From contig NZ_LIXJ01000023.1 of NCBI RefSeq assembly GCF_001905795.1, forward strand, positions 58,319 through 122,318: a DNA stretch of 64,000 bases, given 5' to 3'. The notes under the pieces are model-generated. The model was not told where the DNA came from, did no database searches, and saw only the letters and a program-made list of their open reading frames with translations. This DNA is from Streptomyces sp. CB01580. GTDB lineage: Bacteria; Actinomycetota; Actinomycetes; Streptomycetales; Streptomycetaceae. Below are positions 35,503-44,590 of this stretch, one piece after another. Positions within the stretch are counted from its first letter, which is position 1. Every line of letters begins with the position of its first letter. The position numbers were made by a program, and so were the translations under genes.

Positions 35503-37002
35503 ATGACAGGTGTACGGAGCAGCACAGTCGACGGTGTCGTGGCCCGCAGCGCCCGCCGGACCCCCGGGCACACCGCCCTCGGGTACGCGGAGCGGACCTG
35601 GACCTATGCGGAACTCGACTCCGCCGTGAACACGGCCGCGGCGGTGCTCACCGAAGAGCACCGACTGAGCCCGGGTGACCGGGTCGCCTGCTACGCGCAC
35701 AACTCCGACGCGTACCTGATCGCCTTCCTCGCCTGCGCCCGCGCGGGCCTGGTCCACGTACCCGTCAACCAGAACCTCACGGGCGACGACCTCGCGTACA
35801 TCCTGGAACAGTCCGGCAGCACCCTCGTCCTCACCGACCCGGGCCTCGCCGACCGAGTCCCGGAGGCGTTCGCCGTCCGCGCGCTGCGCGACGCCCCGGG
35901 ATCCCTCCTCGACGCCCTGGTCACCCCGCGCGCCTTCGTCCCGGAGTGCGAACCGGATGCGGGGGACCTGGTCCAGCTCCTCTACACCTCGGGCACCACC
36001 GCGCTGCCCAAGGGCGCCATGCTGACCCACGGCGCCCTCGTCCACGAGTACGTCAGCGCCATCACGGCGCTCGACCTGCGCGCCACCGACCGGCCCGTCC
36101 ACTCGCTGCCGCTCTACCACTCCGCGCAGATGCACGTCTTCCTGCTGCCCGGCCTCGCCGTCGGCGCACACAACATCATCCTCGACGCCCCCGACGTGAA
36201 CCGGATCTTCGACCTCGTCGAGGCCGGCCGGGCGGACAGCCTCTTCGCCCCGCCGACGGTCTGGATCGGCATCTCCCAGCACCCCGGATTCACCACCCGC
36301 GACCTCGGCGGCCTGCGCAAGGCCTACTACGGCGCGTCGATCATGCCGGTACCCGTGCTGGAACGGCTCCGCGAGCGACTGCCCGGCCTCGCGTTCCACA
36401 ACTGCTTCGGGCAGAGCGAGATCGGGCCGCTCGCCATGGTCCTGGGACCGGACGAGCACGAGGGCCGGATGGACTCCTGCGGCCGGCCCGTGCTGTTCGT
36501 CGAGGCCCGGGTCGTCGACGAGGACGGCAAGGAGGTGCCCGACGGCACGCCCGGCGAAGTCGTCTACCGCTCACCGCAGTTGTGCGAGGGCTACTGGGAC
36601 AAGCCCGAGGAGAGCGCGGCGGCGTTCCGCGACGGCTGGTTCCACTCCGGCGACCTCGCCGTGCGCGACGCGGACGGCTTCTTCACGGTCGTCGACCGGG
36701 TCAAGGACGTCATCAACTCGGGCGGTGTCCTCGTCGCCTCCCGCCAGGTCGAGGACGCGCTCTACACCCATCCCGCCGTCGCCGAGGCCGCCGTCGTCGG
36801 ACTGCCCGACGAGCGCTGGATCGAGGCGGTGACGGCCGTGGTCGTCCTGCGCGGCGAGGCGACGGAGGCCGAGCTCATCGACCACGCCCGCGAACGGCTC
36901 GCCCACTTCAAGGCTCCCAAGAAGGTCCTCTTCGTGGACGAACTGCCGCGCAACGCCAGCGGGAAGATCCTGAAGCGGGAGCTGCGCGACCGGTTCGCCT
37001 GA
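35503..37002 (+). CDS. Acyl-CoA synthetase (long-chain FadD-like)
   Basis: 499 residues from ATG 35503 with a modest AGGAT upstream. ANL motifs: LLYTSGTTALPKGAMLTH (A1), HNCFGQSEIGPLA (A5), WFHSGDLAVRDADGFFTVVDRVKDVINSGGVLVASRQVE (A7-A8) and PRNASGKILKRELR with the catalytic lysine. The GGVLVAS segment replaces the more common GGENIYP, which may alter acyl-chain recognition. It is a stand-alone gene that ends at a strong bidirectional hairpin facing paaK. The substrate could be a fatty acid or a polyketide-like acid. Confidence 0.93.
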   Translation: MTGVRSSTVDGVVARSARRTPGHTALGYAERTWTYAELDSAVNTAAAVLTEEHRLSPGDRVACYAHNSDAYLIAFLACARAGLVHVPVNQNLTGDDLAYILEQSGSTLVLTDPGLADRVPEAFAVRALRDAPGSLLDALVTPRAFVPECEPDAGDLVQLLYTSGTTALPKGAMLTHGALVHEYVSAITALDLRATDRPVHSLPLYHSAQMHVFLLPGLAVGAHNIILDAPDVNRIFDLVEAGRADSLFAPPTVWIGISQHPGFTTRDLGGLRKAYYGASIMPVPVLERLRERLPGLAFHNCFGQSEIGPLAMVLGPDEHEGRMDSCGRPVLFVEARVVDEDGKEVPDGTPGEVVYRSPQLCEGYWDKPEESAAAFRDGWFHSGDLAVRDADGFFTVVDRVKDVINSGGVLVASRQVEDALYTHPAVAEAAVVGLPDERWIEAVTAVVVLRGEATEAELIDHARERLAHFKAPKKVLFVDELPRNASGKILKRELRDRFA

Positions 37003-37020
37003 CAGCCCGGTACGGGCCCT

Positions 37021-37060
37021 CGGCGGGTACGGCGCGGGCGGGGCCGCGCCGTACCCGCCG
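37021..37060. terminator. Bidirectional hairpin terminator
   Basis: A perfect 17-base inverted repeat (37021-37037 with 37044-37060, 6-base loop) between the convergent acyl-CoA ligase and paaK genes. Confidence 0.9.
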
Positions 37061-37065
37061 ACCCG

Positions 37066-38355
37066 CTACCGCCCGCCGCGTTCGTCCACGATCCGCCGGA
37101 ACTTGCCCACCGACCGCTCCAGCGTCTCGGGATCCACGATCTCGACCCCCACCGAGACCCCGATCCCGTCCTTGACCGCGGTCGCGATCGACTCCTCGGC
37201 GGCTCTCCGTTGCTCGGGGGTGGTCCCGGCCCGGGCCTCCGCCCGTACGGTCAGGGAGTCGAGGCGGCCCTCGCGGGTCAGCCGCAGCTGGAAGTGCGGC
37301 GCGACGCCCGGTGTCCGCAGCACGATCTCCTCGACCTGGGTCGGGAAGAGGTTCACGCCGCGCAGGATCACCAGGTCGTCGCTGCGTCCGGTCACCTTCT
37401 CCATACGCCGGAACACCCGCGCCGTGCCGGGCAGCAGCCGGGTCAGGTCCCTCGTCCGGTAACGGATCACCGGCATGGCCTCCTTGGTGAGCGAGGTGAA
37501 GACCAGCTCGCCCTCCTCACCGTCCGGCAGGACCTCCCCGGTGAACGGGTCGACGATCTCCGGATAGAAGTGGTCCTCCCAGATGTGCAGCCCGTCCTTG
37601 GTCTCCACGCACTCCTGCGCCACACCGGGGCCCATGACCTCCGAGAGTCCGTAGATGTCGACCGCGTCGATCGCGAACCGCTCCTCGATCTCGCGCCGCA
37701 TCCCCTCCGTCCACGGTTCGGCGCCGAAGATTCCCACCTTCAGGGAGGTCGCGCGCGGATCCACACCCTGCCGCTCGAACTCGTCGAGCAGCGTCAGCAT
37801 GTACGACGGCGTCACCATGATGATGTCGGGCCGGAAGTCCTGGATCAGCTGCACCTGACGTGCCGTCATGCCGCCGGAGGCGGGGACGACCGTACAGCCG
37901 AGCCGTTCCGCTCCGTAGTGCGCCCCCAGACCGCCGGTGAACAGCCCGTATCCGTACGCCACATGGACCTTGTGCCCGGGGCGCCCGCCCGCGGCCCGGA
38001 TCGAGCGGGCGACCATGTCCGCCCAGGTGTCCAGGTCCCGCTCGGTGTAGCCGACGACGGTCGGACGGCCCGTCGTCCCGCTCGACGCGTGGATCCTGCG
38101 CACCCGCTCCTCGGGGACCGCGAACATGCCGAAGGGGTAGTTGTCCCGCAGGTCCGCCTTGGTCGTGAAGGGGAAGCGGCCGAGATCGGCGAGCGTGCGG
38201 CAGTCGTCCGGCCGCAGCCCGGCCGCGTCGAACGCGGCCCGGTAGTGGCCGACGTTCTCGTACGCGTGACGCAGCGTGGCCCGCAGCCGCTCCAGCTGGA
38301 GTGCCTCCAGCTCGTCCCGGCCCAGTCGTTCCGCCGAGTCCAGCAGAGACGTCAT
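37066..38355 (-). CDS. paaK: Phenylacetate-CoA ligase
   Basis: 429 residues from ATG 38355. The length and motifs match PaaK: TTKADLRDNYPFGMFAVP near the N-terminus, HASSGTTGRPTVVGYTERDL (P-loop) at about 89-108, GAEPWTEGMRREIE, DIYGLSEVMGPGVAQEC, VIRYRTRDLTRLLPG, and the C-terminal GVNLFPTQVEE with SVGKFRRIVD. It activates phenylacetate or hydroxylated analogues to the CoA ester. No other paa genes are in the window, so it is an orphan copy that may feed a pathway elsewhere. A TetR-type palindrome lies 25 bases upstream. Confidence 0.95.
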   Translation of the reverse strand: MTSLLDSAERLGRDELEALQLERLRATLRHAYENVGHYRAAFDAAGLRPDDCRTLADLGRFPFTTKADLRDNYPFGMFAVPEERVRRIHASSGTTGRPTVVGYTERDLDTWADMVARSIRAAGGRPGHKVHVAYGYGLFTGGLGAHYGAERLGCTVVPASGGMTARQVQLIQDFRPDIIMVTPSYMLTLLDEFERQGVDPRATSLKVGIFGAEPWTEGMRREIEERFAIDAVDIYGLSEVMGPGVAQECVETKDGLHIWEDHFYPEIVDPFTGEVLPDGEEGELVFTSLTKEAMPVIRYRTRDLTRLLPGTARVFRRMEKVTGRSDDLVILRGVNLFPTQVEEIVLRTPGVAPHFQLRLTREGRLDSLTVRAEARAGTTPEQRRAAEESIATAVKDGIGVSVGVEIVDPETLERSVGKFRRIVDERGGR

Positions 38356-38380
38356 CCGGATCTCCCTCTCCCGAGCAGGC

Positions 38381-38396
38381 GACCGATCATTCGGTC
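38381..38396. promoter_or_regulatory. TetR-type palindrome upstream of paaK
   Basis: GACCGATCATTCGGTC (6-base arms, 4-base centre) begins 26 bases upstream of the paaK start. The ACCGA-N4-TCGGT shape is like operators of PaaR-type TetR repressors; the binding protein is not encoded nearby. Confidence 0.5.
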
Positions 38397-38539
38397 GATC
38401 TTTCTGGAGCAGTAATTCAGGATGTTCCGCCCCATGGCAAGAGGGGCGACGCGGATCATTCGCGTCGCCCCTCGTTTCCGCCCCGCCCGTCCGCCGCGAG
38501 CCCGCACCGGCCGTGCCGGACAGGAGCGCGACGGGCAGG

Positions 38540-40168
38540 TCAGGACCGGTGCAGCAGTGAGGTCAGGACGTCGTGGAGGGTGGCCTCGGCGTCGTCGACG
38601 GAGCCTGTCGACCGCCAGGCGACGAAACCGTCGGGACGCACCAGCACGGCGCCCTCGGACGTCGTGCCGTGGGCCTGCGCCCAGTCGGCCCCGCCCTCCG
38701 GCTCCAGGTCGGCGCCGGGGCCCACGCCGTACACCCGCAGCCGTACCGACAGCCGGGCGGCGACCCGCTCGGCTGCCCGCCGCCACGCCACGTCCGTGGC
38801 GTCGGTGAGCAGCACGAAGGTGCTCTCGTACAGGTCCAGGGTCGACTTGCGGCCGTCGGCCTGACGCACCCACAGGTGCGGCGCGCGGCTGCCGGGCCTG
38901 CCGTCCAGCTGCATCTTCTCCGGCACCACCGGCTGATCCGGGTCGGCGCCCAGCACGGCGCCCCGCAGGTAGCGGTAGCCCAGGGCCACGGAGAGCATCC
39001 CGCCCTGCCTCCCACCGCCCACTCCCGGGGCCGCGGTGTAGCCCGGGTGGCTGTGCTCGCTGGAGCGCGCCGAGGCCCGCGCGCTCGTCGCCCGCGCCAC
39101 CGGCAGCCGTTCCGCCTCGTAGGTCTCCAGCAGACCCGGACCCGCCTCGCCCCGCAGCACGGCGGCGAGCTTCCAGGCCAGGTTGTGCGCGTCCTGGATG
39201 CCGGTGTTGGAACCGAACGCCCCGGTGGGGGACATCTCGTGGGCCGAGTCCCCGGCGAGGAACACCCTGCCGGAGCCGTACCGCTCCGCGACGCGTTCCG
39301 CCGCGTGCCACGGCGCCCTGCCGGTGATCTCGATGTCGAGGTCCGGCGCCCCGACCGCGGTGCGGATGTGCGCGGCGCACCGCTCGTCGGTGAAGTCCTC
39401 CAGCATCTCGCCGAGCCGGGGCTGCCACGGGGCGTGGAACACCCAGTCCTTCTCGTTGTCCACGGGCAGCAGCGCACCGTCCGCGGCGGGGTTGGTCAGA
39501 TAGCAGACGATGAAGCGGCGGTCGCCCAGCACTTCGGCGAGCCGCCGCGAACGGAACGTGATGCTGACGTTGTGGAACAGGTCGCCCGGCCCCGTCCGGC
39601 CGATCCGCAGCTGCTCACGGATGGGGCTGCGCGCCCCGTCGGCGGCGATGAGATAGTCCGCGCGCACGCTGATGTGCTCACCGGTCTCCCGGCTCTTGAG
39701 GGCCGCGTCCACTCCCGACGCGTCCTGCTCGAAGCTCTGCAGCTCGGTCGAGAACCGCAGATCGCCGCCCTGACCGAGCGCCTGCTCCAGCAGCACGGGC
39801 TCCAGGTCGTTCTGACTGCACAGGCACCAGCCGGCCGGACTGAAACGGGCGAGCCCGCCACCCGGGTCGATCTCCTTGAACAACCACCTCTGGTCGTCCC
39901 CGGTGAGCGACCCCGCCTGCAGGATGCCGTGGTTGCCGGCGAGCACCGACGCCGCCTCGCGGATGGCCGGCTCGGTGCCGGCGGTGCGGAACACCTCCAT
40001 CGTGCGCACGTTGTTGCCGCGGCCGCGCGGATGCGTCGAGGTGGCGCGGTGCTTCTCGACCAGCAGATGCTCGATGCCGAGCCGGCCGAGGAAGAGTGAG
40101 GCGGACAGGCCCACCAGGGAGCCGCCCACGATGAGGACCGGTACGCGAATGTCGACGTTCTCGTTCAT
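38540..40168 (-). CDS. whiE-ORFVIII: FAD-dependent polyketide hydroxylase (WhiE ORFVIII type)
   Basis: 542 residues from ATG 40168 with GGAGCAACTG upstream. It is a class A flavin monooxygenase: VPVLIVGGSLVGLSASLFLGRLG (FAD beta-alpha-beta, 11-33), DYLIAADGARSPIRE (the DG motif) and GRVFLAGDSAHEMSPTGAFGSNTGIQDAHNLAWKLA (the GD motif). The C-terminal thioredoxin-like domain is typical of aromatic polyketide hydroxylases. It diverges from the other pigment genes exactly as ORFVIII does in the S. coelicolor whiE locus. It probably hydroxylates the late polyketide intermediate of the spore pigment. Expression should be confined to sporulating aerial hyphae. Confidence 0.93.
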   Translation of the reverse strand: MNENVDIRVPVLIVGGSLVGLSASLFLGRLGIEHLLVEKHRATSTHPRGRGNNVRTMEVFRTAGTEPAIREAASVLAGNHGILQAGSLTGDDQRWLFKEIDPGGGLARFSPAGWCLCSQNDLEPVLLEQALGQGGDLRFSTELQSFEQDASGVDAALKSRETGEHISVRADYLIAADGARSPIREQLRIGRTGPGDLFHNVSITFRSRRLAEVLGDRRFIVCYLTNPAADGALLPVDNEKDWVFHAPWQPRLGEMLEDFTDERCAAHIRTAVGAPDLDIEITGRAPWHAAERVAERYGSGRVFLAGDSAHEMSPTGAFGSNTGIQDAHNLAWKLAAVLRGEAGPGLLETYEAERLPVARATSARASARSSEHSHPGYTAAPGVGGGRQGGMLSVALGYRYLRGAVLGADPDQPVVPEKMQLDGRPGSRAPHLWVRQADGRKSTLDLYESTFVLLTDATDVAWRRAAERVAARLSVRLRVYGVGPGADLEPEGGADWAQAHGTTSEGAVLVRPDGFVAWRSTGSVDDAEATLHDVLTSLLHRS

Positions 40169-40243
40169 CAGTTGCTCCAGCTCGGACGCTGTTCGGTCCC
40201 TTGTTCCATGCCCTTGTCGGAGCGGTTCGGACGGCCGCTCACC

Positions 40244-40254
40244 TGAACGGTTCA
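40244..40254. promoter_or_regulatory. Palindrome in the divergent whiE promoter region
   Basis: TGAACGGTTCA is an 11-base perfect palindrome 75 bases upstream of the hydroxylase start, in the 263-base divergent region. It may be an operator. No confident WhiG- or SigF-type promoter could be placed by eye. Confidence 0.35.
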
Positions 40255-40431
40255 TAAATCTCGCGCCACCCGGACCAGCGTTTCACGATCGGTCACGGAG
40301 ACGATGCCCGCTGTCACGGGGGCGGACCACCCGCATCCGCAGGGAGAGTCCCCGCTCCGAACCCACTCGCCAACCGACGGTTGACGGCATGCCTCCGGGC
40401 TGCCCACGACGCCGTCTCGAAGGAGACACAC

Positions 40432-41553
40432 ATGACCAGCACCCTCTCGGAACGGATCTCCCAGTCCGCCTTCGACGGTTCCCGACTGCGTGTCGTGCTG
40501 CTGCTCGACCTCTACGACGGGGCCCAGCAGCAGTTCCTGGAGGCGTACGAACACCTGCGCAACCAGGTGGCGTCCGTCCCCGGACACATCAGCGACCAGC
40601 TGTGCCAGTCCATCGAGAACCCCTCGCAGTGGCTGATCACCAGCGAATGGGAGAGCGCCCCGCCGTTCCTCGCCTGGGTGAACAGCGAGGAGCACGTGGA
40701 GACGGTCCAGCCGCTGCACAACTGCGTGCGCGACACCCGTTCGCTTCGCTTCAGCGTCCTGCGGGAGACCGGGAAGGCGTTCGAGCTCGCGCCCGAGACG
40801 GCCAAGGGCAAGCTCCAGGCGTCGCCCCGTCTGGGCGACGGGGTGGTGCGCCACGCGCTCACGTTCACCGTCCAGCCCGGCACCGAGGGCATCGTGGCCA
40901 AGATCCTCGCCGATTACGAGTCCCCGAACGCGCGTGTCGACCAGGACACCCGACTGCGCCGCACCTCGCTCTTCATGCACGGCAACCGCGTCGTACGGGC
41001 CATCGAGGTCGAGGGCGACCTCCTCGCGGCCCTGCGGCACGTCGCCCGCCAGCCCGAGGTCCGGGCCGTCGAGGAGGCCATCAACCCGTACCTGGAACAG
41101 GACCGGGACCTCAGCGACCCGGACTCCGCCCGCATGTTCTTCACCCGGGCGGCGCTCCCCACCGTCCACCACGTGACCGCGGGCCGCCACGCCGCCGCCG
41201 ACGTCCGTCGGCACGCACTCTTCTACCAGGCCAGGCCGGGCTGCGGCATGGCACTCGCCCGGCTGCTCGCCGGCCACGACGAGGAAGCGGCCGACGACCC
41301 GGCGAGCATCATCGACAGCAGCACCATCTTCCAGCGCGACGACGTCGTCGTCCGCCTCCTCGAAGCGGTCGAACCCCTCGACGCGCAGCCCGCCCAGGCC
41401 GTCGGCATCGACGGCCCCGGCAAGGTGGCCAGGCTCGGACGCCTCCTCGACGGCGCCACGAACACCGTGCCCACCGACGACCGGGAGATCGCGGACTTCC
41501 TCGCGGGGTCCGAGATGTCCCTGATCACCGACCGGCGCGCCACGGAGTCCTGA
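40432..41553 (+). CDS. whiE-ORFI: SchA/CurD-like spore-pigment protein (WhiE ORFI type)
   Basis: 373 residues from ATG 40432, with AAGGAG upstream. The N-terminal 110 residues look like an antibiotic biosynthesis monooxygenase (ABM) fold: LRVVLLLDLYDGAQQQFLEAYEHL and PSQWLITSEWESAPPFLAWVNSEEH. The remainder (from about 140) matches the SchA/CurD domain, with two related halves beginning RHALTFTVQPGTEG and RHALFYQARPGCGM. Members are found only in spore-pigment type II polyketide clusters (whiE, sch, cur). The biochemical role is unknown, but it is needed for the proper pigment in such loci. It is the first gene of the plus-strand pigment operon. Confidence 0.92.
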   Translation: MTSTLSERISQSAFDGSRLRVVLLLDLYDGAQQQFLEAYEHLRNQVASVPGHISDQLCQSIENPSQWLITSEWESAPPFLAWVNSEEHVETVQPLHNCVRDTRSLRFSVLRETGKAFELAPETAKGKLQASPRLGDGVVRHALTFTVQPGTEGIVAKILADYESPNARVDQDTRLRRTSLFMHGNRVVRAIEVEGDLLAALRHVARQPEVRAVEEAINPYLEQDRDLSDPDSARMFFTRAALPTVHHVTAGRHAAADVRRHALFYQARPGCGMALARLLAGHDEEAADDPASIIDSSTIFQRDDVVVRLLEAVEPLDAQPAQAVGIDGPGKVARLGRLLDGATNTVPTDDREIADFLAGSEMSLITDRRATES

Positions 41554-41629
41554 ACCGCGCGTCCGCACTCCGGGGGGTTCTCGCTCAACCCGTCAACACA
41601 ACGCGCAATGTGCCAGGAGGAAAGCAGTC

Positions 41630-42064
41630 ATGACCACGTACCGGCCACGCATCGTGGACCTCAGCGAGACGCAGCCCAATCGCAGGCGCGGAGGAGACCT
41701 TCGCGCCATGCTCACGCCGACCGCCGTGGGAGCCACCAGCGGCTTCATGGGGCTGGCCATCGTCCAGCCCGGCGACCGCATCGGCGAGCACTACCACCCG
41801 TACTCCGAGGAGTTCGTGTACGTCGTCGACGGCCTCCTGGAGGTGGACCTGGACGACGAGCCCTACAAGCTGCGGCCCGACCAGGGACTGCTGATCCCTC
41901 CCCATGTGCGCCACCGGTTCCGGAACGTGGGGGACGTCGAGGCGCGCATGGTCTTCCACCTCGGCCCGCTCGCGCCGCGCCCCGAACTCGGCCACGTCGA
42001 CACCGAACACACCGGATCCGACGACCGCGTCGCACCGCCGGAGCGGACGGAGGCTCCCTCATGA
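41630..42064 (+). CDS. whiE-ORFII: Cupin-domain pigment protein (WhiE ORFII type)
   Basis: 144 residues from ATG 41630, with CAGGAGG upstream. A single cupin domain spans about 35-115: GDRIGEHYHPYSEEFVYVVDGLLEVDL (motif 1 with two His and a Glu) and PPHVRHRFRNVGDVEARMVFHLG (motif 2 with His). The metal-binding residues are intact. ORFII-type cupins are standard members of spore-pigment clusters and are thought to act as polyketide cyclases or oxygenases, although the exact step is not established. The stop overlaps the ketosynthase start (ATGA), giving translational coupling. Confidence 0.93.
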   Translation: MTTYRPRIVDLSETQPNRRRGGDLRAMLTPTAVGATSGFMGLAIVQPGDRIGEHYHPYSEEFVYVVDGLLEVDLDDEPYKLRPDQGLLIPPHVRHRFRNVGDVEARMVFHLGPLAPRPELGHVDTEHTGSDDRVAPPERTEAPS

Positions 42065-43329
42065 CCCGACGCGTGGCGGTTACCGGCGTCGGTGTCGTCG
42101 CCCCCGGCGGCATCGGCGTACCGGCCTTCTGGGACCTCCTCGCGAACGGACGTACCGCCACCAGGGGCATCACGCTCTTCGACCCCACCGGATTCCGCTC
42201 CCGCATCGCCGCCGAGTGCGACTTCGACCCGGCGGCACACGGCCTGGACGCCGACGAGATCGCCCGTTCGGACCGCTACGTCCAGTTCGCCATGGTGGGC
42301 GCCAGGGAGGCCCTCGACGACGCCGGCCTCGACCTCGGGAAGGTGGACCCCTGGCGGACGGGGGTGTCGCTCGGCACCGCGGTCGGCGGCACCACCCGAC
42401 TGGAGCACGACTACGTCGCCGTCAGCGGCGGCGGTGCCCGCTGGGACGTCGACCCCCGGCCGGCCGGGCCGCACCTGGAACGGGCCTTCTCGCCCAGTAC
42501 GCTCGCCTCGGCGGTGGCCGAACAGATCGGCGCCCACGGCCCGGTGCAGACCGTGTCCACGGGCTGCACCTCCGGACTCGACGCGATCGGGTACGCCTTC
42601 CAGTCCATCGAGGAAGGAAGCGTGGACGTCTGCGTCGCCGGGGCGTCCGACTCGCCGATCACCCCCATCACGGTGGCGTGCTTCGACGCGATCAAGGCCA
42701 CCTCGCCCAACAACGACGACCCGGAGCACGCCTCCCGGCCCTTCGACGCCCGCCGTGACGGTTTCGTCATGGGCGAGGGCGGGGCGGTGCTGGTCCTGGA
42801 GGAGCTGGAGCACGCCCGCGCCCGCGGCGCGACCGTGTACTGCGAGATCGCGGGGTACGCCACCTTCGGCAACGCGTACCACATGACCGGGCTGACGGCC
42901 GAGGGACTGGAGATGGCCGAGGCGATCGACCGCGCACTCGCCCACGCCCGGCTGGACGGTTCGCAGATCGACTACGTCAACGCGCACGGCTCGGGCACCA
43001 AGCAGAACGACCGGCACGAGACGGCGGCCGTGAAGCGGGCCCTGGGCGCGCACGCCTACGACGTGCCGATGAGTTCGATCAAATCCATGGTCGGCCACTC
43101 GCTGGGGGCGATCGGGGCCATAGAGATCGCCGCCTGCGTGCTGGCCCTGGTCCACCAGACGGTGCCGCCGACGGCGAACTACGAGAGCCCGGACCCGGAA
43201 TGCGATCTCGACTACGTACCGCGGACCGCACGTCCGCTGAAGCTGCGCAGTGTCCTCTCGGTCGGCAGCGGCTTCGGCGGATTCCAGTCCGCGGTGGCCC
43301 TGACCCGGACAGGTGGGAGGACACCATGA
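42061..43329 (+). CDS. whiE-ORFIII: Type II polyketide ketosynthase alpha (WhiE ORFIII type)
   Basis: 422 residues from ATG 42061. The active-site Cys169 lies in VSTGCTSGLDA; His309 (NAHGSGTKQND), Lys341 and His346 (SSIKSMVGHSLGAIGAIE) complete the ketosynthase set. The N-terminus RRVAVTGVGVVAPGGIGVPAFW is typical of this class. It condenses malonyl units on the acyl carrier protein together with the chain-length factor encoded next. It overlaps both neighbours by four bases, so stoichiometric translation of the minimal polyketide synthase is likely. Confidence 0.97.
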   Translation: MTRRVAVTGVGVVAPGGIGVPAFWDLLANGRTATRGITLFDPTGFRSRIAAECDFDPAAHGLDADEIARSDRYVQFAMVGAREALDDAGLDLGKVDPWRTGVSLGTAVGGTTRLEHDYVAVSGGGARWDVDPRPAGPHLERAFSPSTLASAVAEQIGAHGPVQTVSTGCTSGLDAIGYAFQSIEEGSVDVCVAGASDSPITPITVACFDAIKATSPNNDDPEHASRPFDARRDGFVMGEGGAVLVLEELEHARARGATVYCEIAGYATFGNAYHMTGLTAEGLEMAEAIDRALAHARLDGSQIDYVNAHGSGTKQNDRHETAAVKRALGAHAYDVPMSSIKSMVGHSLGAIGAIEIAACVLALVHQTVPPTANYESPDPECDLDYVPRTARPLKLRSVLSVGSGFGGFQSAVALTRTGGRTP

Positions 43330-44576
43330 GAAGCCGCAGAGCCCGGCGGACCGTCGTCACCGGCGTCGGTGTCGTCGCCCCCGGTGGAACCGGTACCGAA
43401 GCGTTCTGGAAGCGGGCGCAGGAGGGCATCAGCGTCCTCGACCGGGTCTCCCGCGAGGGGTGCGAGCACCTTGCGCTGCGGGTCGCGGGCGAGGTGCGGG
43501 ACTTCGAGGCGGCCGAGCTGATCGAGGAACGCTTCGTCGTCCAGACCGACCGGTTCACGCACTTCGCGATGGCCGCCGCGGACATCGCCCTCGACGACGC
43601 CCGGCTGGGCCGCGCCGACTACGAGGACTCACCGTTCGACGTCGGTGTGGTGACCGCCGCCGGGTCCGGCGGCGGCGAGTTCGGGCAGCGCGAACTCCAA
43701 CGGCTGTGGGGGCAGGGATCCACCTACGTGGGCCCGTACCAGTCCATCGCCTGGTTCTACGCCGCCAGCACCGGTCAGATCTCCATCCGCGGTGGGTTCA
43801 AGGGCCCGTGCGGCGTCGTGGCCAGCGACGAGGCGGGCGGACTGGACGCGCTGGCCCACGCCGCCCGCTCGGTCCGCGGTGGCGCCGAGGCGGTGGTGGT
43901 GGGGGCGGCCGAGGCACCACTGGCGCCCTACTCGGTGGTCTGCCAGCTCGGGTACGACGACCTGAGCACCCGCGACGAACCCTCCCGCGCCTACCTGCCG
44001 TTCACCTCGGACGCCTGCGGCTTCGTGCCGGCCGAGGGCGGCGCCATGCTGGTGGTCGAGGAGGAGCAGTCGGCACGCCGGCGCGGAGCCCGGATCCGGG
44101 CCGAACTCGCCGGGCACGCCGCCACGTTCACCGGGGCGGGCCGCTGGGAGGAGTCCCGGGAGGGCCTCGCCCAGGCGATCATCGGCGCGCTGCGGGAGGC
44201 CGGCTGCGCACCGGACGAGATCGACGTCGTCTTCGCGGACGCCCTCGGCGTGCCGGCCGCCGACCGCGCCGAGGCGCTGGCGATCGCCGACGCGCTCGGC
44301 GCGCACGGCCGCCAGGTACCGGTGACGGCCCCCAAGTCCGGGTTCGGGCGCGCCTACTGCGGGGCACCGGTGCTGGACGCGGCCGCCGCCGTGCTCGCCA
44401 TGGAGAACGCCCTGATACCGCCCACGCCGAACGTCTACGAGGTGTGTCACGACCTCGATGTCGTCACCGGCAGTGCCCGCCCCGCCGAACTGCGCACGGC
44501 GCTGGTGCTCAGCCGCGGGCTCATGGGCTCGAACGCGGCCATGGTGCTGCGGCGCTCCACCGACACCCCATCGTGA
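43326..44576 (+). CDS. whiE-ORFIV: Ketosynthase beta / chain-length factor (WhiE ORFIV type)
   Basis: 416 residues from ATG 43326. It resembles the alpha subunit throughout, but the active-site position is Glu169 in VVASDEAGGLDAL, replacing cysteine; many chain-length factors have glutamine there. The later His residues are also lost (FADALGVPAADR in place of NAHGSGT), so it cannot condense on its own. With the alpha subunit it sets the polyketide length and supplies acetyl primer by decarboxylation. Position and partner genes match ORFIV of whiE. Fifteen bases separate it from the carrier protein gene. Confidence 0.96.
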   Translation: MRSRRARRTVVTGVGVVAPGGTGTEAFWKRAQEGISVLDRVSREGCEHLALRVAGEVRDFEAAELIEERFVVQTDRFTHFAMAAADIALDDARLGRADYEDSPFDVGVVTAAGSGGGEFGQRELQRLWGQGSTYVGPYQSIAWFYAASTGQISIRGGFKGPCGVVASDEAGGLDALAHAARSVRGGAEAVVVGAAEAPLAPYSVVCQLGYDDLSTRDEPSRAYLPFTSDACGFVPAEGGAMLVVEEEQSARRRGARIRAELAGHAATFTGAGRWEESREGLAQAIIGALREAGCAPDEIDVVFADALGVPAADRAEALAIADALGAHGRQVPVTAPKSGFGRAYCGAPVLDAAAAVLAMENALIPPTPNVYEVCHDLDVVTGSARPAELRTALVLSRGLMGSNAAMVLRRSTDTPS

Positions 44577-44590
44577 GAAGGAGAAGTCTC

